Shown here: positions 36,477 through 45,109 of the stretch, piece by piece
How the letters are laid out: each line of letters starts with the position of its first letter
Position numbering within the stretch: the first letter of the stretch is position 1
Source: Burkholderia pyrrocinia
GTDB lineage: Bacteria; Pseudomonadota; Gammaproteobacteria; Burkholderiales; Burkholderiaceae
Length of the DNA stretch: 64,000 nt
Direction: 5' to 3'
Assembly (NCBI RefSeq): GCF_003330765.1
Contig: NZ_CP024904.1
Coordinates: forward strand, 868,001-932,000
The notes under the pieces: model-generated
Databases searched by the model: none
Told to the model about the DNA's origin: nothing
Seen by the model: the letters and a program-made list of their open reading frames with translations, nothing else
Translations under genes and position numbers: made by a program

Positions 36477-37967
36477 TTGAATCAACGGACATTCGAAGAC
36501 TGGCAGGCCCGGGCGACTGCGCTGGAGATCGAAGGGCGCGCATTCATCGACGGCGCGCTGCGCGACGCGCGATCCGGCGCGACCTTCGCGTGCGTGAGCC
36601 CGATCGACGGCCGCGTACTCGCCGGCGTTGCCGACTGCGGCGCGGACGACGTCGATGCGGCCGTGGCGGCGGCCCGCCGCGCGTTCGACGCGCGGGTCTG
36701 GGCGGGGCAGAATCCGCGCGCCCGCAAGGCCGTGCTGCAGCGCTGGGCCGCGCTGATGCGCGAGCACCTCGACGAGCTGGCGTTGCTCGAAACGCTCGAT
36801 ACCGGCAAGCCGATCGCCGACACGACGGCCATCGACGTGCCGGCCGCCGCGCACTGCGTCGAATGGTATGCGGAAGCGATCGACAAGGTGGGCGGGGAGG
36901 TCGCGCCGGCCGATCATCATCTGCTCGGGCTCGTCACGCGCGAGCCGGTCGGCGTCGTCGCGGCTGTCGTGCCGTGGAATTTCCCGCTGCTGATGGCCGC
37001 GTGGAAGTTCGCGCCGGCGCTCGCGGCCGGCAACAGCGTGGTGCTCAAGCCGTCGGAGAAGTCGCCGCTGACCGCGATCCGCGTCGCGCAACTGGCGTGC
37101 GACGCCGGCGTGCCGCCCGGCGTGTTCAGCGTCGTGCCAGGCAGCGCGGCGCCGGGACAGGCGCTGGCGCTGCATCGCGACGTCGACTGCATCGCGTTCA
37201 CGGGATCGACCCGCACCGGGCAGCAGATCATGACCTGCGCCGCGCAGTCGAACCTGAAGCGCGTGTGGCTCGAACTGGGCGGCAAGTCGCCGAACATCGT
37301 GTTGCCCGATTGCCCCGATCTCGACCGCGCCGCGCAGGCGGCGGCCGACGCGATCTTCTTCAACATGGGAGAGGTGTGCACGGCGGGCTCGCGGCTGCTC
37401 GTGCACCGCGACATCAAGGACGCGTTCGTCGCGAAGCTGGTCGAGGCCGCGCGACGCTTCGCGCCCGGGCATCCGCTCGATCCCGCGACGACGATGGGTG
37501 CGATCGTCGATCGCGCGCAGCTCGACCGCGTGATGCGATATATCGATCTCGGGCGCGACGAGGGCCGCCTCGTGACGGGCGGCGCGAGGGTGCGGGAAGA
37601 GACGGGAGGGCTCTACGTCGAGCCGACCGTGTTCGAAGTGACGCCGGACGCGACGATCGCGCGCGAGGAGATCTTCGGGCCGGTCTTGTCGGTGATCGAA
37701 TTCGACGATGTCGATGCGGCCGTGCGGATCGCCAACGACACCGAGTACGGGTTGGCCGCGGCCGTCTGGTCGGCCGATCTCTCGACCGCGCATGCGGTCG
37801 CGCGGCGCCTGCGTGCGGGCACCGTGTGGGTCAACTGCTACGGCGACGGCAGCGACGACCTGAACTTCCCGTTCGGCGGCTACAAGCAGTCGGGCAATGG
37901 TCGCGACAAGTCGCTGCACGCGCTCGACAAATACACCGAGCTGAAATCGACCATCGTCCGGCTTTAG
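36477..37967 (+). CDS. puuC: Aldehyde dehydrogenase, PuuC-like
   Basis: A 496-residue aldehyde dehydrogenase: VVPWNFPLLMAAWK (NAD binding), LELGGKSPNIVL with Glu near 267, and FNMGEVCTAGSRLLV with catalytic Cys near 301. It oxidises aminoaldehydes such as gamma-glutamyl- or free gamma-aminobutyraldehyde. The start is TTG at 36477, with TCAGGAG 7-13 bases upstream; no ATG in frame fits, and residues from LNQRTFEDWQARA match PuuC N-termini. Last gene of the polyamine operon. Confidence 0.86.
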   Translation: MNQRTFEDWQARATALEIEGRAFIDGALRDARSGATFACVSPIDGRVLAGVADCGADDVDAAVAAARRAFDARVWAGQNPRARKAVLQRWAALMREHLDELALLETLDTGKPIADTTAIDVPAAAHCVEWYAEAIDKVGGEVAPADHHLLGLVTREPVGVVAAVVPWNFPLLMAAWKFAPALAAGNSVVLKPSEKSPLTAIRVAQLACDAGVPPGVFSVVPGSAAPGQALALHRDVDCIAFTGSTRTGQQIMTCAAQSNLKRVWLELGGKSPNIVLPDCPDLDRAAQAAADAIFFNMGEVCTAGSRLLVHRDIKDAFVAKLVEAARRFAPGHPLDPATTMGAIVDRAQLDRVMRYIDLGRDEGRLVTGGARVREETGGLYVEPTVFEVTPDATIAREEIFGPVLSVIEFDDVDAAVRIANDTEYGLAAAVWSADLSTAHAVARRLRAGTVWVNCYGDGSDDLNFPFGGYKQSGNGRDKSLHALDKYTELKSTIVRL

Positions 37968-37975
37968 CGTCCGGC

Positions 37976-38011
37976 GCGACGCGCAGCCTTCGCAACGAGG
38001 CCGCGCGTCGC
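37976..38011. terminator. Candidate stem-loop between convergent puuC and ABC exporter genes
   Basis: GCGACGCGC and GCGCGTCGC form 9-bp arms around an 18-base loop in the 60-bp gap between two convergent stop codons. No T-run follows, so the assignment rests on position. Confidence 0.4.
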
Positions 38012-38027
38012 CTGCATCCTGCGCGGC

Positions 38028-39881
38028 TTACTGCTCCGCGCCCGCCGTGTCCGCCGTTTCGCCGAGGAACCCGCCGCTCTGGTGCGCCCACAGCGCCGCA
38101 TAGATGCCGCCGGCCTGCAGCAATTGCTGATGCGTGCCTTCCTCGACGATGCGCCCTTCGTCGAGCACGATCAGCCGGTCCATCGCCGCGATCGTCGACA
38201 GCCGGTGCGCGATCGCGATCACCGTCTTGCCGCTCATCAGGCTGTCGAGGCTGCGCTGGATCGCGACTTCGACCTCGGAATCGAGCGCGCTGGTCGCTTC
38301 GTCGAGCACGAGGATCGGTGCGTCCTTGAGCATCACGCGCGCGATCGCGACGCGCTGCCGCTGGCCGCCCGACAGCTTCACGCCGCGCTCGCCGACCTCG
38401 ACGTCGTAGCCGCTGCGGCCGTGGCGGTCGCGCAGCCGGTCGATGAACTCGGACGCTTCCGCGCGCACGGCCGCGTCGTGCATCTCGCGCTCGGTCGCGT
38501 CGGGTCGCCCGTACAGCAGGTTCTCGCGCATCGTCCGGTGCAGCAGCGACGTATCCTGCGTGACCATCCCGATCGCGCTGCGCAGGCTGTCCTGCGTCAC
38601 GTGCGCGATGTCCTGCCCGTCGATCCGGATCGTGCCGCCCCCCACGTCGTAGAAACGCAACAGCAGGTTCACGAGCGTCGACTTGCCGGCGCCCGAGCGG
38701 CCGATCAGGCCGATCCGCTCGCCCGGCCGGATCGTCAGGTTCAGCCCGTCGAACACCGCGCGGTCGTTGTCTTCGTGTGCGAACTGCACGTTGTCGAACA
38801 CGATCCCGCCGCGCTGCACGGCGAGCGGCTTCGCATCCGGTGCGTCGACCACGCTGTGCACCTTCGTCAACGTGTTGATGCCGTCCTGGATCGTGCCGAC
38901 GTTTTCGAACAGCTCGGTCATCTCCCACATGATCCAGTGCGAATAGCTCGACAGGCGCAGCGCCATCGCGATCACGGCCGCGACGACGCCCGCGCTCACC
39001 TCGCCGTGCATCCACAGAGTCAGAGCAAGACCGGTGGAGCCGACCAGCAGCAGCGTCGACAGCAGGTGGTTGACGATCTCGAACGCGCTGACGAGACGCA
39101 TCTGCGCGTCGCCGGTCGTCTTGAACGCTTCCATCGCGCGCCGCGCGTGATCGGCTTCCCGCCGCGTGTGCGAGAACAGCTTGACGGTCGTGATGTTCGA
39201 ATACGCGTCGGTGATGCGGCCCGTCATCAGCGCTCGCGCGTCGGCCTGCCGGCTGCCGACCGCACCCAGGCGCGGCACGAAATACGCGCACGCCACGCCG
39301 TAGCCGAGCGCCCACAGCACGAGCGGGATCATCAGCCGCCAGTCGAAGCTGGCCGCGAGCACGAGGATGCCGATCAGGTACGCGGCGACGCCGATCACGA
39401 CGTCGACCGACATGAACAGCGCGTCGCGCACGGCGAGCGCGGTCTGCATGATCTTGGTCGTCACGCGGCCCGCGAATTCGTTTGCGTAGAACGACAGGCT
39501 CTGGTCGAGCATCAGCCGGTGAAACAGCCAGCGCAGCCGCATCGGGAAGTTGATCGCGAGCACCTGGTGCTTGACCATCGTATGCAGCGCGATCAGCAAC
39601 GCGCTGCATACGAGGATCGCCGCGAAACCGGCGAGCGTGCCGAAGTGCCGGCCGCCGAACTCCGCCGGCGCCGCCGACGACAGCCAGTCGACCACGCGCC
39701 CCATCATCGCGAACAGCGCGGCTTCGTACGCGGCCAGCGCGGCCGATGTCAGCGCGATCAGCAGGAGCCAGCTGCGAGCGCCTTTCGTGCACGCCCAGAC
39801 GAACGAGAAGAATCCCGTCGGCGGCGTGACGGGATCTTCGAGCGGGAAAGTCGGCAGGCGCCGTTCAAACCACGAATACAT
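38028..39881 (-). CDS. MsbA-like ABC exporter (fused membrane and ATPase domains)
   Basis: A 617-residue half-transporter. An N-terminal transmembrane domain has six helices over residues about 40-330. The ATPase domain has Walker A GRSGAGKST, signature KLSGGQRQRVAIARV, Walker B ILVLDEATSALDSE and switch His IAHRLST. It would act as a homodimer in the inner membrane exporting lipids or drugs. ATG at 39881 is preceded by ACAAGGAGAAC. It stands alone on the minus strand. A C-terminal extension after the ATPase (GGFLGETADTAGAEQ) is short. Confidence 0.88.
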   Translation of the reverse strand: MYSWFERRLPTFPLEDPVTPPTGFFSFVWACTKGARSWLLLIALTSAALAAYEAALFAMMGRVVDWLSSAAPAEFGGRHFGTLAGFAAILVCSALLIALHTMVKHQVLAINFPMRLRWLFHRLMLDQSLSFYANEFAGRVTTKIMQTALAVRDALFMSVDVVIGVAAYLIGILVLAASFDWRLMIPLVLWALGYGVACAYFVPRLGAVGSRQADARALMTGRITDAYSNITTVKLFSHTRREADHARRAMEAFKTTGDAQMRLVSAFEIVNHLLSTLLLVGSTGLALTLWMHGEVSAGVVAAVIAMALRLSSYSHWIMWEMTELFENVGTIQDGINTLTKVHSVVDAPDAKPLAVQRGGIVFDNVQFAHEDNDRAVFDGLNLTIRPGERIGLIGRSGAGKSTLVNLLLRFYDVGGGTIRIDGQDIAHVTQDSLRSAIGMVTQDTSLLHRTMRENLLYGRPDATEREMHDAAVRAEASEFIDRLRDRHGRSGYDVEVGERGVKLSGGQRQRVAIARVMLKDAPILVLDEATSALDSEVEVAIQRSLDSLMSGKTVIAIAHRLSTIAAMDRLIVLDEGRIVEEGTHQQLLQAGGIYAALWAHQSGGFLGETADTAGAEQ

Positions 39882-40245
39882 TGACTGTTCTCCTTGTTCG
39901 GTCCGACGAAAGCGGGTGGGCCGGTGATGCTTGTGCCGGATGCGATGCGGTGCGATGTCGGGGCGCTGGCGCGCACGTCCGCCCGATCGAAGATTGCATC
40001 GTTGTCGCGTCGCCGGGCGGCCAGTGTCGCATCGATTCGATCCGGCTGCAGGCCGGTTGCCTGGTGCTGCTGTCAGCGGCTGTTGCGACTGCGGTGAGCG
40101 TGATGGCGCTGGCAGTCACGAAAGATTTTCTTTTTCTTCGCCCAAGAATATCGCGGTTGAGAAACCGGCCGCTCCTGTCAAGAATTCCATTCACCTGGAC
40201 GTATCCCGTGCAGGGGCCAATGCGAAATTTCTAGAGGAGTGGTGC
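39882..40245. other. Divergent intergenic region (364 bp)
   Basis: It holds the promoter and ribosome-binding site of the ABC exporter at its left end. At its right end there is a purine/pyrimidine-rich stretch (40124-40142, GATTTTCTTTTTCTTCG) and the AGAGGAG of the next gene. I see no RNA gene, repeat or credible reading frame. Confidence 0.45.
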
Positions 40246-40767
40246 ATGAGCAAGGTACGAGTCGTCCCGTGGCAAGACGGGGAGCCGGTCCCGCAGGCGT
40301 TGCTGGCCGGCATGCGCGCCCGCAGGCCGAACGGTGAGCTGATCGGAATCGATCGGGTGCTGCTCAGGAGTGTTCCGCTCGCGACGGGCTGGAACGAATT
40401 GCTGCGGAGAGTCCGTACGGAATTCAGCCTGGCACTGCAGTACCGTGAGTTGATCATGCTGCGCGTGGCCGTGCTGAACGAAGCCGGATTCGAATGGGAC
40501 GTGCACTATCCGGCCTATCTCGATGCGGGCGGTACCGACGAGAAAGCCGGCGCGCTCAAGGCAGCGAGGCCGGACGAGACGCTGTTCGACGAGCGCGAGT
40601 GCGCGTTGATCCGGCTGGCCGATCAGTCCACCCGGCAAGTAGCCGTCGACGCCGACATCATCGACGGGCTGAAGGCATTTTTCGGGGAGCAGCAAACCGT
40701 GGAGGCGGTGGCCACGGTCGCCGCATACAACATGGTTTCCCGCTTCCTCGTGGCGCTGGCGATCTGA
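40246..40767 (+). CDS. Carboxymuconolactone decarboxylase-family protein
   Basis: A 173-residue all-alpha protein of the CMD/AhpD family: QYRELIMLRVAVLNEAGFEWDVHYPAYLDAG carries the conserved Glu and EW-x2-H motif, but the CxxC pair of peroxidase-active AhpD is absent. It is therefore not an obvious alkylhydroperoxidase and may be a decarboxylase-like enzyme or orphan. The start at 40246 has AGAGGAG upstream. It lies 155 bp before a PatB-like lyase gene, so a functional link is possible but not shown. Confidence 0.8.
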   Translation: MSKVRVVPWQDGEPVPQALLAGMRARRPNGELIGIDRVLLRSVPLATGWNELLRRVRTEFSLALQYRELIMLRVAVLNEAGFEWDVHYPAYLDAGGTDEKAGALKAARPDETLFDERECALIRLADQSTRQVAVDADIIDGLKAFFGEQQTVEAVATVAAYNMVSRFLVALAI

Positions 40768-40922
40768 AACGCACGAGCCGGCGATGCCGCGCGGCCATCC
40801 ATGAGCTGGGCTCACTGTTTCATGAAAAGATACCATTGTTGCCCGGAATTTCGCGCTGCTACTCTAATCGCAATACGAAGCCACGCCGTCGGCGTGCCGT
40901 CTGATAGCGAATGGAAGTGAGC

Positions 40923-42161
40923 ATGCAGGCATATCTGGAATGGCCGGGTCGTGGTGCAACGACCGGCAACGCCGAATCGATCTTTGACGAAATCGTCGAC
41001 CGCAAGCATGCGAATTCCCTGAAATGGGCCTTCGGCGAGCGGCTTCTCGCCGCCGACGAACAGGCGGCAGATCCATTGCCGATGTGGGTCGCGGACATGG
41101 ATTTCCGTGCGCCGCGCCCCGTCATCGATGCGCTTCACGACGCGGTCGAGTATGGCGTGTTCGGCTATTCGTGCGGCGCGACCGACAGCTATGTGCGCGC
41201 AGTCGTCGGCTGGCAGGCGAGGCGGTTCGGCTGGGACGTGAACCCGGAATGGATACTGCAGTCGAGCGGCATCATCACGGCGCTGAAGACAGCGATCCAG
41301 GCGTTTTCGGCACCGGGCGATACCGTGCTGATTCAACCGCCCGTCTATGCGCATTTTCATGACGACGTGCTGCTGAACGGGCGCCGGCTGACGTTCGCGC
41401 CGCTCGAGCGGGCCGGCACGGCTTACCGCTTCGACGAGAAGACATTCGAGGCGGCCATTCGCGACGACACGCGGTTGTTCATCCTGAGCAATCCGCACAA
41501 CCCGACCGGAAACGTGTGGACCGAGGGCGAGCTGCGCGCGATGGGTGAAATCTGCGCGCGGCGCGGCGTGCTCGTGATCTCGGACGAGATTCACCAGGAC
41601 CTGATCATCAATCCGCTGAAACGGCACGTGCCGTTCGCGTCGCTCGGCGATGCGTTCGCGCGCAACAGCATTACCTGCACGGCGCCGAGCAAGACGTTCA
41701 ATGTGCCCGGGCTGCAAAGCGCGAATCTGTTCGTGCCGGATCGCCGCGTGCGCGACGCGCTGCGCCGGCAGTTCGACAGGAACATGTACCAGTCGGTGAA
41801 TACGCTCGGCATGGTGGCGGCGGAGGCCGCCTATACGCACGGCGAGCCATGGCTCGAAGCACTGTTGCCGTACCTCCGCGACAACCACGCGCATTTCCGC
41901 AATGCAGTCCACGGCATGACGTCGAAGATCGAAGTCCTGCCTGCGGACTCGCTTTACCTGTCCTGGATGGACTGTCGCGGGCTCGGCATGGACGCCGATG
42001 TGCTCAACCGGTTCATGCTGACCCAGGCCCGGATCTGGCTGGACAAAGGCCAGAAGTTCGGCGCCGAGGGGCATGGCTACATGCGCGCGAATCTCGGTTG
42101 TCCGCGCGCTGTCGTCGACGACGCGATCGATCGTCTGGCCGGTGCGCTGGCCGGACTTTGA
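40923..42161 (+). CDS. PatB/MalY-like PLP-dependent C-S lyase (aminotransferase class I/II)
   Basis: A 412-residue fold-type I PLP enzyme. Family blocks are DPLPMWVADMDFRAPRPVIDAL at the N-terminus (MalY/PatB signature), LSNPHNPTGNVWTE, ISDEIHQDLIINP (PLP Asp) and TAPSKTFNVPGL with the Schiff-base Lys. These enzymes cleave cystathionine or other cysteine conjugates to pyruvate, ammonia and a thiol. ATG at 40923 is favoured because GGAAG lies 5 bases upstream; ATG at 40911 would add MEVS. The next gene is an amino-acid permease, which may import the substrate. Confidence 0.84.
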   Translation: MQAYLEWPGRGATTGNAESIFDEIVDRKHANSLKWAFGERLLAADEQAADPLPMWVADMDFRAPRPVIDALHDAVEYGVFGYSCGATDSYVRAVVGWQARRFGWDVNPEWILQSSGIITALKTAIQAFSAPGDTVLIQPPVYAHFHDDVLLNGRRLTFAPLERAGTAYRFDEKTFEAAIRDDTRLFILSNPHNPTGNVWTEGELRAMGEICARRGVLVISDEIHQDLIINPLKRHVPFASLGDAFARNSITCTAPSKTFNVPGLQSANLFVPDRRVRDALRRQFDRNMYQSVNTLGMVAAEAAYTHGEPWLEALLPYLRDNHAHFRNAVHGMTSKIEVLPADSLYLSWMDCRGLGMDADVLNRFMLTQARIWLDKGQKFGAEGHGYMRANLGCPRAVVDDAIDRLAGALAGL

Positions 42162-42225
42162 GCCGCGCAGCGCCCGGAGGCGGCGGCCGGACCCATCCGC
42201 AAGCGCGGATGATCCGGAACAGAAC

Positions 42226-42247
42226 GCCCGGCGCAACGTTGCCGGGC
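42226..42247 (+). terminator. Stem-loop after the C-S lyase gene
   Basis: GCCCGGC / GCCGGGC, 7 bp, with an 8-base loop, 65 bp past the stop. No T-run follows. It lies in the 319-bp gap before the permease gene. Confidence 0.45.
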
Positions 42248-42324
42248 ATGGAACTGCGTTGACGGCCATTCCGTCGGTGTGACCTGCCTGACGGAGCCAT
42301 GTTCGGGTCGGAACCGGACCAGCC

Positions 42325-42380
42325 TATTACATTAGGAATACGAATAATAAAAAGATCGGATGCGCGATGCAAAGATCGGA
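42325..42380 (+). promoter_or_regulatory. AT-rich promoter region with direct repeat before the permease
   Basis: An AT-rich stretch (42325-42353, including ATTACATTAGGAATACGAAT) stands out from its surroundings. The 10-mer AAAGATCGGA occurs at 42351-42360 and again at 42371-42380, a direct repeat with a 20-bp period, suitable for a regulator bound on one face of the helix. The permease starts 100 bp further on. Confidence 0.45.
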
Positions 42381-42480
42381 CTGCGTGTCGGCAGACGCGG
42401 TGTGGCGCGCGCCGGTGCATGAAAGATGCGGTCCTGAAGGCCATCGAAAAGAAAACCACGACTACTTTAATGGAGGCGAC

Positions 42481-43914
42481 ATGAAGCAAGACGATCAGAC
42501 ACCGGCATACGAGAGAGAGGACCTGAAACGCGATCTGTCGAACCGGCACATCCAGATGATTGCCATCGGCGGCGCAATCGGTACCGGCTTGTTCTACGGT
42601 TCGTCGTGGGCGATCCGCACGGCCGGGCCGGCGATCCTGCTGGTTTACGCGATTGCGGCGATCGCGATCTATTTCGTGATGCGGGCGCTCGGCGAAATGG
42701 CCGTGGAAGAGCCGGTATCGGGCTCGTACGTGTCGTATTCGAACCGCTACATTCACCGGTTCGCCGGGTTCCTGAACGGCTGGAACGCGTTCATCTTCCT
42801 GCTTGCCACCAGTGCCGCCGACCTGAATGCGCTGGGGAACTACGTGCACTTCTGGTTCCCTGGCATTCCGATCTGGGTGACGGCGGGCGCGGCCGTCTCG
42901 GTGATGTTTTTCGTCAATATCGTCGGCGTGAAGATCTACGGCGAGGCGGAGTTCTGGTTCGCGCTGGTGAAGGTGGTGGCGATCGTCGCGATGATCCTGT
43001 TCGGCGTGGGCATGATCGTCTTCGGGATCGGCAACAACGGCGTGCCGATCGGTTATCACAACCTCGTCGCGCACGGCGGCTTCTTCGCGAAGGGCGTGGG
43101 CGGCACGTTCCTGGCGATCGTGATGGTCGCGTTCTCGTTCGGCGGGGTCGAGAACCTCGGGCTGGCGGCCGGCGAAGCGAAGGATGTCAAGACGACGATG
43201 CCGAAGGCCGTCAATTCGACGTTCTGGCGCCTGCTGATTTTCTATGTCGGCGCGATCGCGGTGCTGCTGATGGTGTTTCCGTGGACGTCGCTGACCACCA
43301 AGGGCAGCCCGTTCGTCGAAGTGTTCACGAAGATGGGCATTCCGGCGGCCGCGGGCTTCATGAACCTCGTCGTGATCATGGCCGTGCTGTCCGCCGTGAA
43401 CGCGAGCGTGTTCACGAACAGCCGCACGTTCTACAACCTGTCGCTGCAGAAGAATGCGCCGGCGTTCCTCGGTGTGGTCAACAACCGCAAGGTGCCGCAT
43501 CACGCGATCCTGATGGTGTTCGCGACGATGTTCGCCGGCGTGCTGCTGAACTACCTCATGCCGGAGCAGGCGTTCGAGCTCTTCTCGTCGGTGACGGTGT
43601 TTGCGCTGGTGTGCGCATGGGGTTCCATCGTGATCAGCCATCTGAAGTTTCGCAAGATCCGGATGCTGAACGGCGACGCGGACCGGCTCTCGTACAAGAT
43701 GCCGTTCTATCCGTACGGCAACTACTTTGCACTGCTGTTCGTCGCCGCGGTGATGGTCTGCATCGCGATCCTGCCGGACATGCGGATGTCGCTGATCGTG
43801 TCGGCGGTCTGGGTCGGCGTGGTGTTCATCGCGTACAAGATTTATACGCGGCATGAAACCGCGCGCGACGGATTGCGCGATGCGCCGCGCGATCCGGAGG
43901 ACGTGCCGGTGTAA
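42481..43914 (+). CDS. Amino-acid permease (APC family, AnsP/GABA permease-like)
   Basis: A 477-residue transporter with 12 membrane helices. The N-terminal HIQMIAIGGAIGTGLFYGS and the GEMAVEEPVSGSYVSYSNRYIHRFAGF segment are typical of the amino-acid transporter subfamily of APC proteins. It imports an amino acid by proton symport; the substrate is unknown. ATG at 42481 has TGGAGG 6 bases upstream. Given the lyase upstream, a sulfur amino acid such as cystathionine or methionine is a reasonable guess, no more. Confidence 0.88.
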   Translation: MKQDDQTPAYEREDLKRDLSNRHIQMIAIGGAIGTGLFYGSSWAIRTAGPAILLVYAIAAIAIYFVMRALGEMAVEEPVSGSYVSYSNRYIHRFAGFLNGWNAFIFLLATSAADLNALGNYVHFWFPGIPIWVTAGAAVSVMFFVNIVGVKIYGEAEFWFALVKVVAIVAMILFGVGMIVFGIGNNGVPIGYHNLVAHGGFFAKGVGGTFLAIVMVAFSFGGVENLGLAAGEAKDVKTTMPKAVNSTFWRLLIFYVGAIAVLLMVFPWTSLTTKGSPFVEVFTKMGIPAAAGFMNLVVIMAVLSAVNASVFTNSRTFYNLSLQKNAPAFLGVVNNRKVPHHAILMVFATMFAGVLLNYLMPEQAFELFSSVTVFALVCAWGSIVISHLKFRKIRMLNGDADRLSYKMPFYPYGNYFALLFVAAVMVCIAILPDMRMSLIVSAVWVGVVFIAYKIYTRHETARDGLRDAPRDPEDVPV

Positions 43915-43918
43915 GACG

Positions 43919-43952
43919 CGTGGCTGCCCGCCGCGACGGACGGGCAGCCACG
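43919..43952 (+). terminator. Strong terminator between permease and convergent SDR gene
   Basis: A perfect 12-bp stem (CGTGGCTGCCCG / CGGGCAGCCACG) with a 10-base loop begins 5 bp past the permease stop. Confidence 0.7.
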
Positions 43953-43986
43953 AATCGCACCGCGGTCGCCCGCTTTATCGCGCCCG

Positions 43987-44034
43987 CGTATCGAACCACG
44001 TATCGAACCACGTATCGGGCCACGTATCGCGCCA
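43987..44034. repeat. Four tandem 12-bp repeats
   Basis: The unit CGTATCGAACCA occurs twice exactly and then as CGTATCGGGCCA and CGTATCGCGCCA. The array lies between convergent genes, after the terminator, and is divergent in its last two copies. Confidence 0.9.
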
Positions 44035-44068
44035 TTGCGCGTGCGCTTCGAGCACGCGTGCCGGCAGG

Positions 44069-44842
44069 TCAGTTGCGCCCGGCCATCACACCGCCGTCGA
44101 CGTCCCAGATCGCGCCGGTGACCCAGCTCGCCTTGTCCGACAGCAGGAACGCGACCACCTCGGCGACGTCCCGCGGCGTGCCGACCCGGCCGATCGGATG
44201 GAAGCCGTTGAAGCCTTGCAGCGCGGCGTGCACGTCGGCCTTCGGGATGAAGCCTTCGTAGATCGGCGTCTGCACGACCGCCGGCGACACCGCGTTGACG
44301 CGGATGTGCTTCGGCGCCAGCTCCATCGCAAGGTGCTGCGTCAGCGAATGAAGGCCGGCCTTGGCCATCGAGTACGCGGACGACGGCGTGGCGGCGATCG
44401 CCTGCTTCGCCCACATCGAACCGATATTGACGATCGCGCCCGGGCGACCCTTCGCCACCAGGTTGGCCGCGACCTTTTGCGTGATGAAGAAGGTCGCCCG
44501 GTTCAGCTTCATGTACTGGTCGTAGTCGGCTTCCTGATGCTCGAGGAACGGCTTCGGGAAGAACACGCCTGCCGCGTTGACCAGCAGGTCGACGTCGGCA
44601 TGCTGCGCGTCGATCTGCGCGAGCAGCGCGGCCAGGCCGGCGTCGTCGGACAGGTCCGCCGTCAGCGCGTGAACCTCGCCGAGCGTGGCCAGTTCCTTGC
44701 GCGCTTCCTCGGTCTTGGCCGGGCGATGGCCGACAATCACCGCGCGGCCGCCTTCGTCCAGCACCGTCCGCGCCGTCTGCAGGCCCATGCCGCTGGTGCC
44801 GCCGACGACCAGCAGCTTCTTGCCGTTGAATGAGTTGCCCAT
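44069..44842 (-). CDS. Short-chain dehydrogenase/reductase
   Basis: A 257-residue classical SDR: nucleotide-binding [11 protein letters not shown] near residue 14, NAAG near 89, Ser in NIGSMW and catalytic SAYSMAKAG (Tyr-x3-Lys) near 154-158, and [13 protein letters not shown] at the end. HRP after the second strand suggests NADP preference. ATG at 44842 follows AAGGAGATTTTCATC. The divergent LysR gene is the likely regulator. The substrate is unknown. Confidence 0.87.
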   Translation of the reverse strand: MGNSFNGKKLLVVGGTSGMGLQTARTVLDEGGRAVIVGHRPAKTEEARKELATLGEVHALTADLSDDAGLAALLAQIDAQHADVDLLVNAAGVFFPKPFLEHQEADYDQYMKLNRATFFITQKVAANLVAKGRPGAIVNIGSMWAKQAIAATPSSAYSMAKAGLHSLTQHLAMELAPKHIRVNAVSPAVVQTPIYEGFIPKADVHAALQGFNGFHPIGRVGTPRDVAEVVAFLLSDKASWVTGAIWDVDGGVMAGRN

Positions 44843-45109
44843 GATGAAAATCTCCTTGCTCGCCTGTCGATCGACAGGGGCCGGTTGAAGAAAGGCGGCA
44901 CGCAACGAGGTTGTTCGCCGGTCGCGCCACGATGGGTGATCGGAGGGTGAGGCCTGATAGAAAATCCATCGGTGCGAATAGCACGCGATATTCGTTGCCG
45001 GTCGCGCCTGGATAGCATTAACCTTCGATCTGATTCGAATTTTTCGTCGATTCAGGTTTCGCGACAAACGAGATAAAGTGTTCGACAACGAAAGAAAATC
45101 TTTATTGTG
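44843..45109. promoter_or_regulatory. Divergent SDR/LysR promoter region
   Basis: Relatively AT-rich near the LysR start (45030-45105). It contains ATTCGAAT at 45033-45040 and the dyad TTCG-ACAA-CGAA at 45081-45092, both candidate LysR sites. Confidence 0.4.

Noticed and set aside
38082..39884. Plus-strand frame of 600 codons opposite the ABC exporter
   Set aside because: Arg/His/Asp-rich shadow; Walker and signature motifs are on the minus strand.
43987..44034. Short regular repeats considered as a CRISPR remnant
   Set aside because: The units are 12 bp, directly adjacent without spacers, and no cas gene is present.
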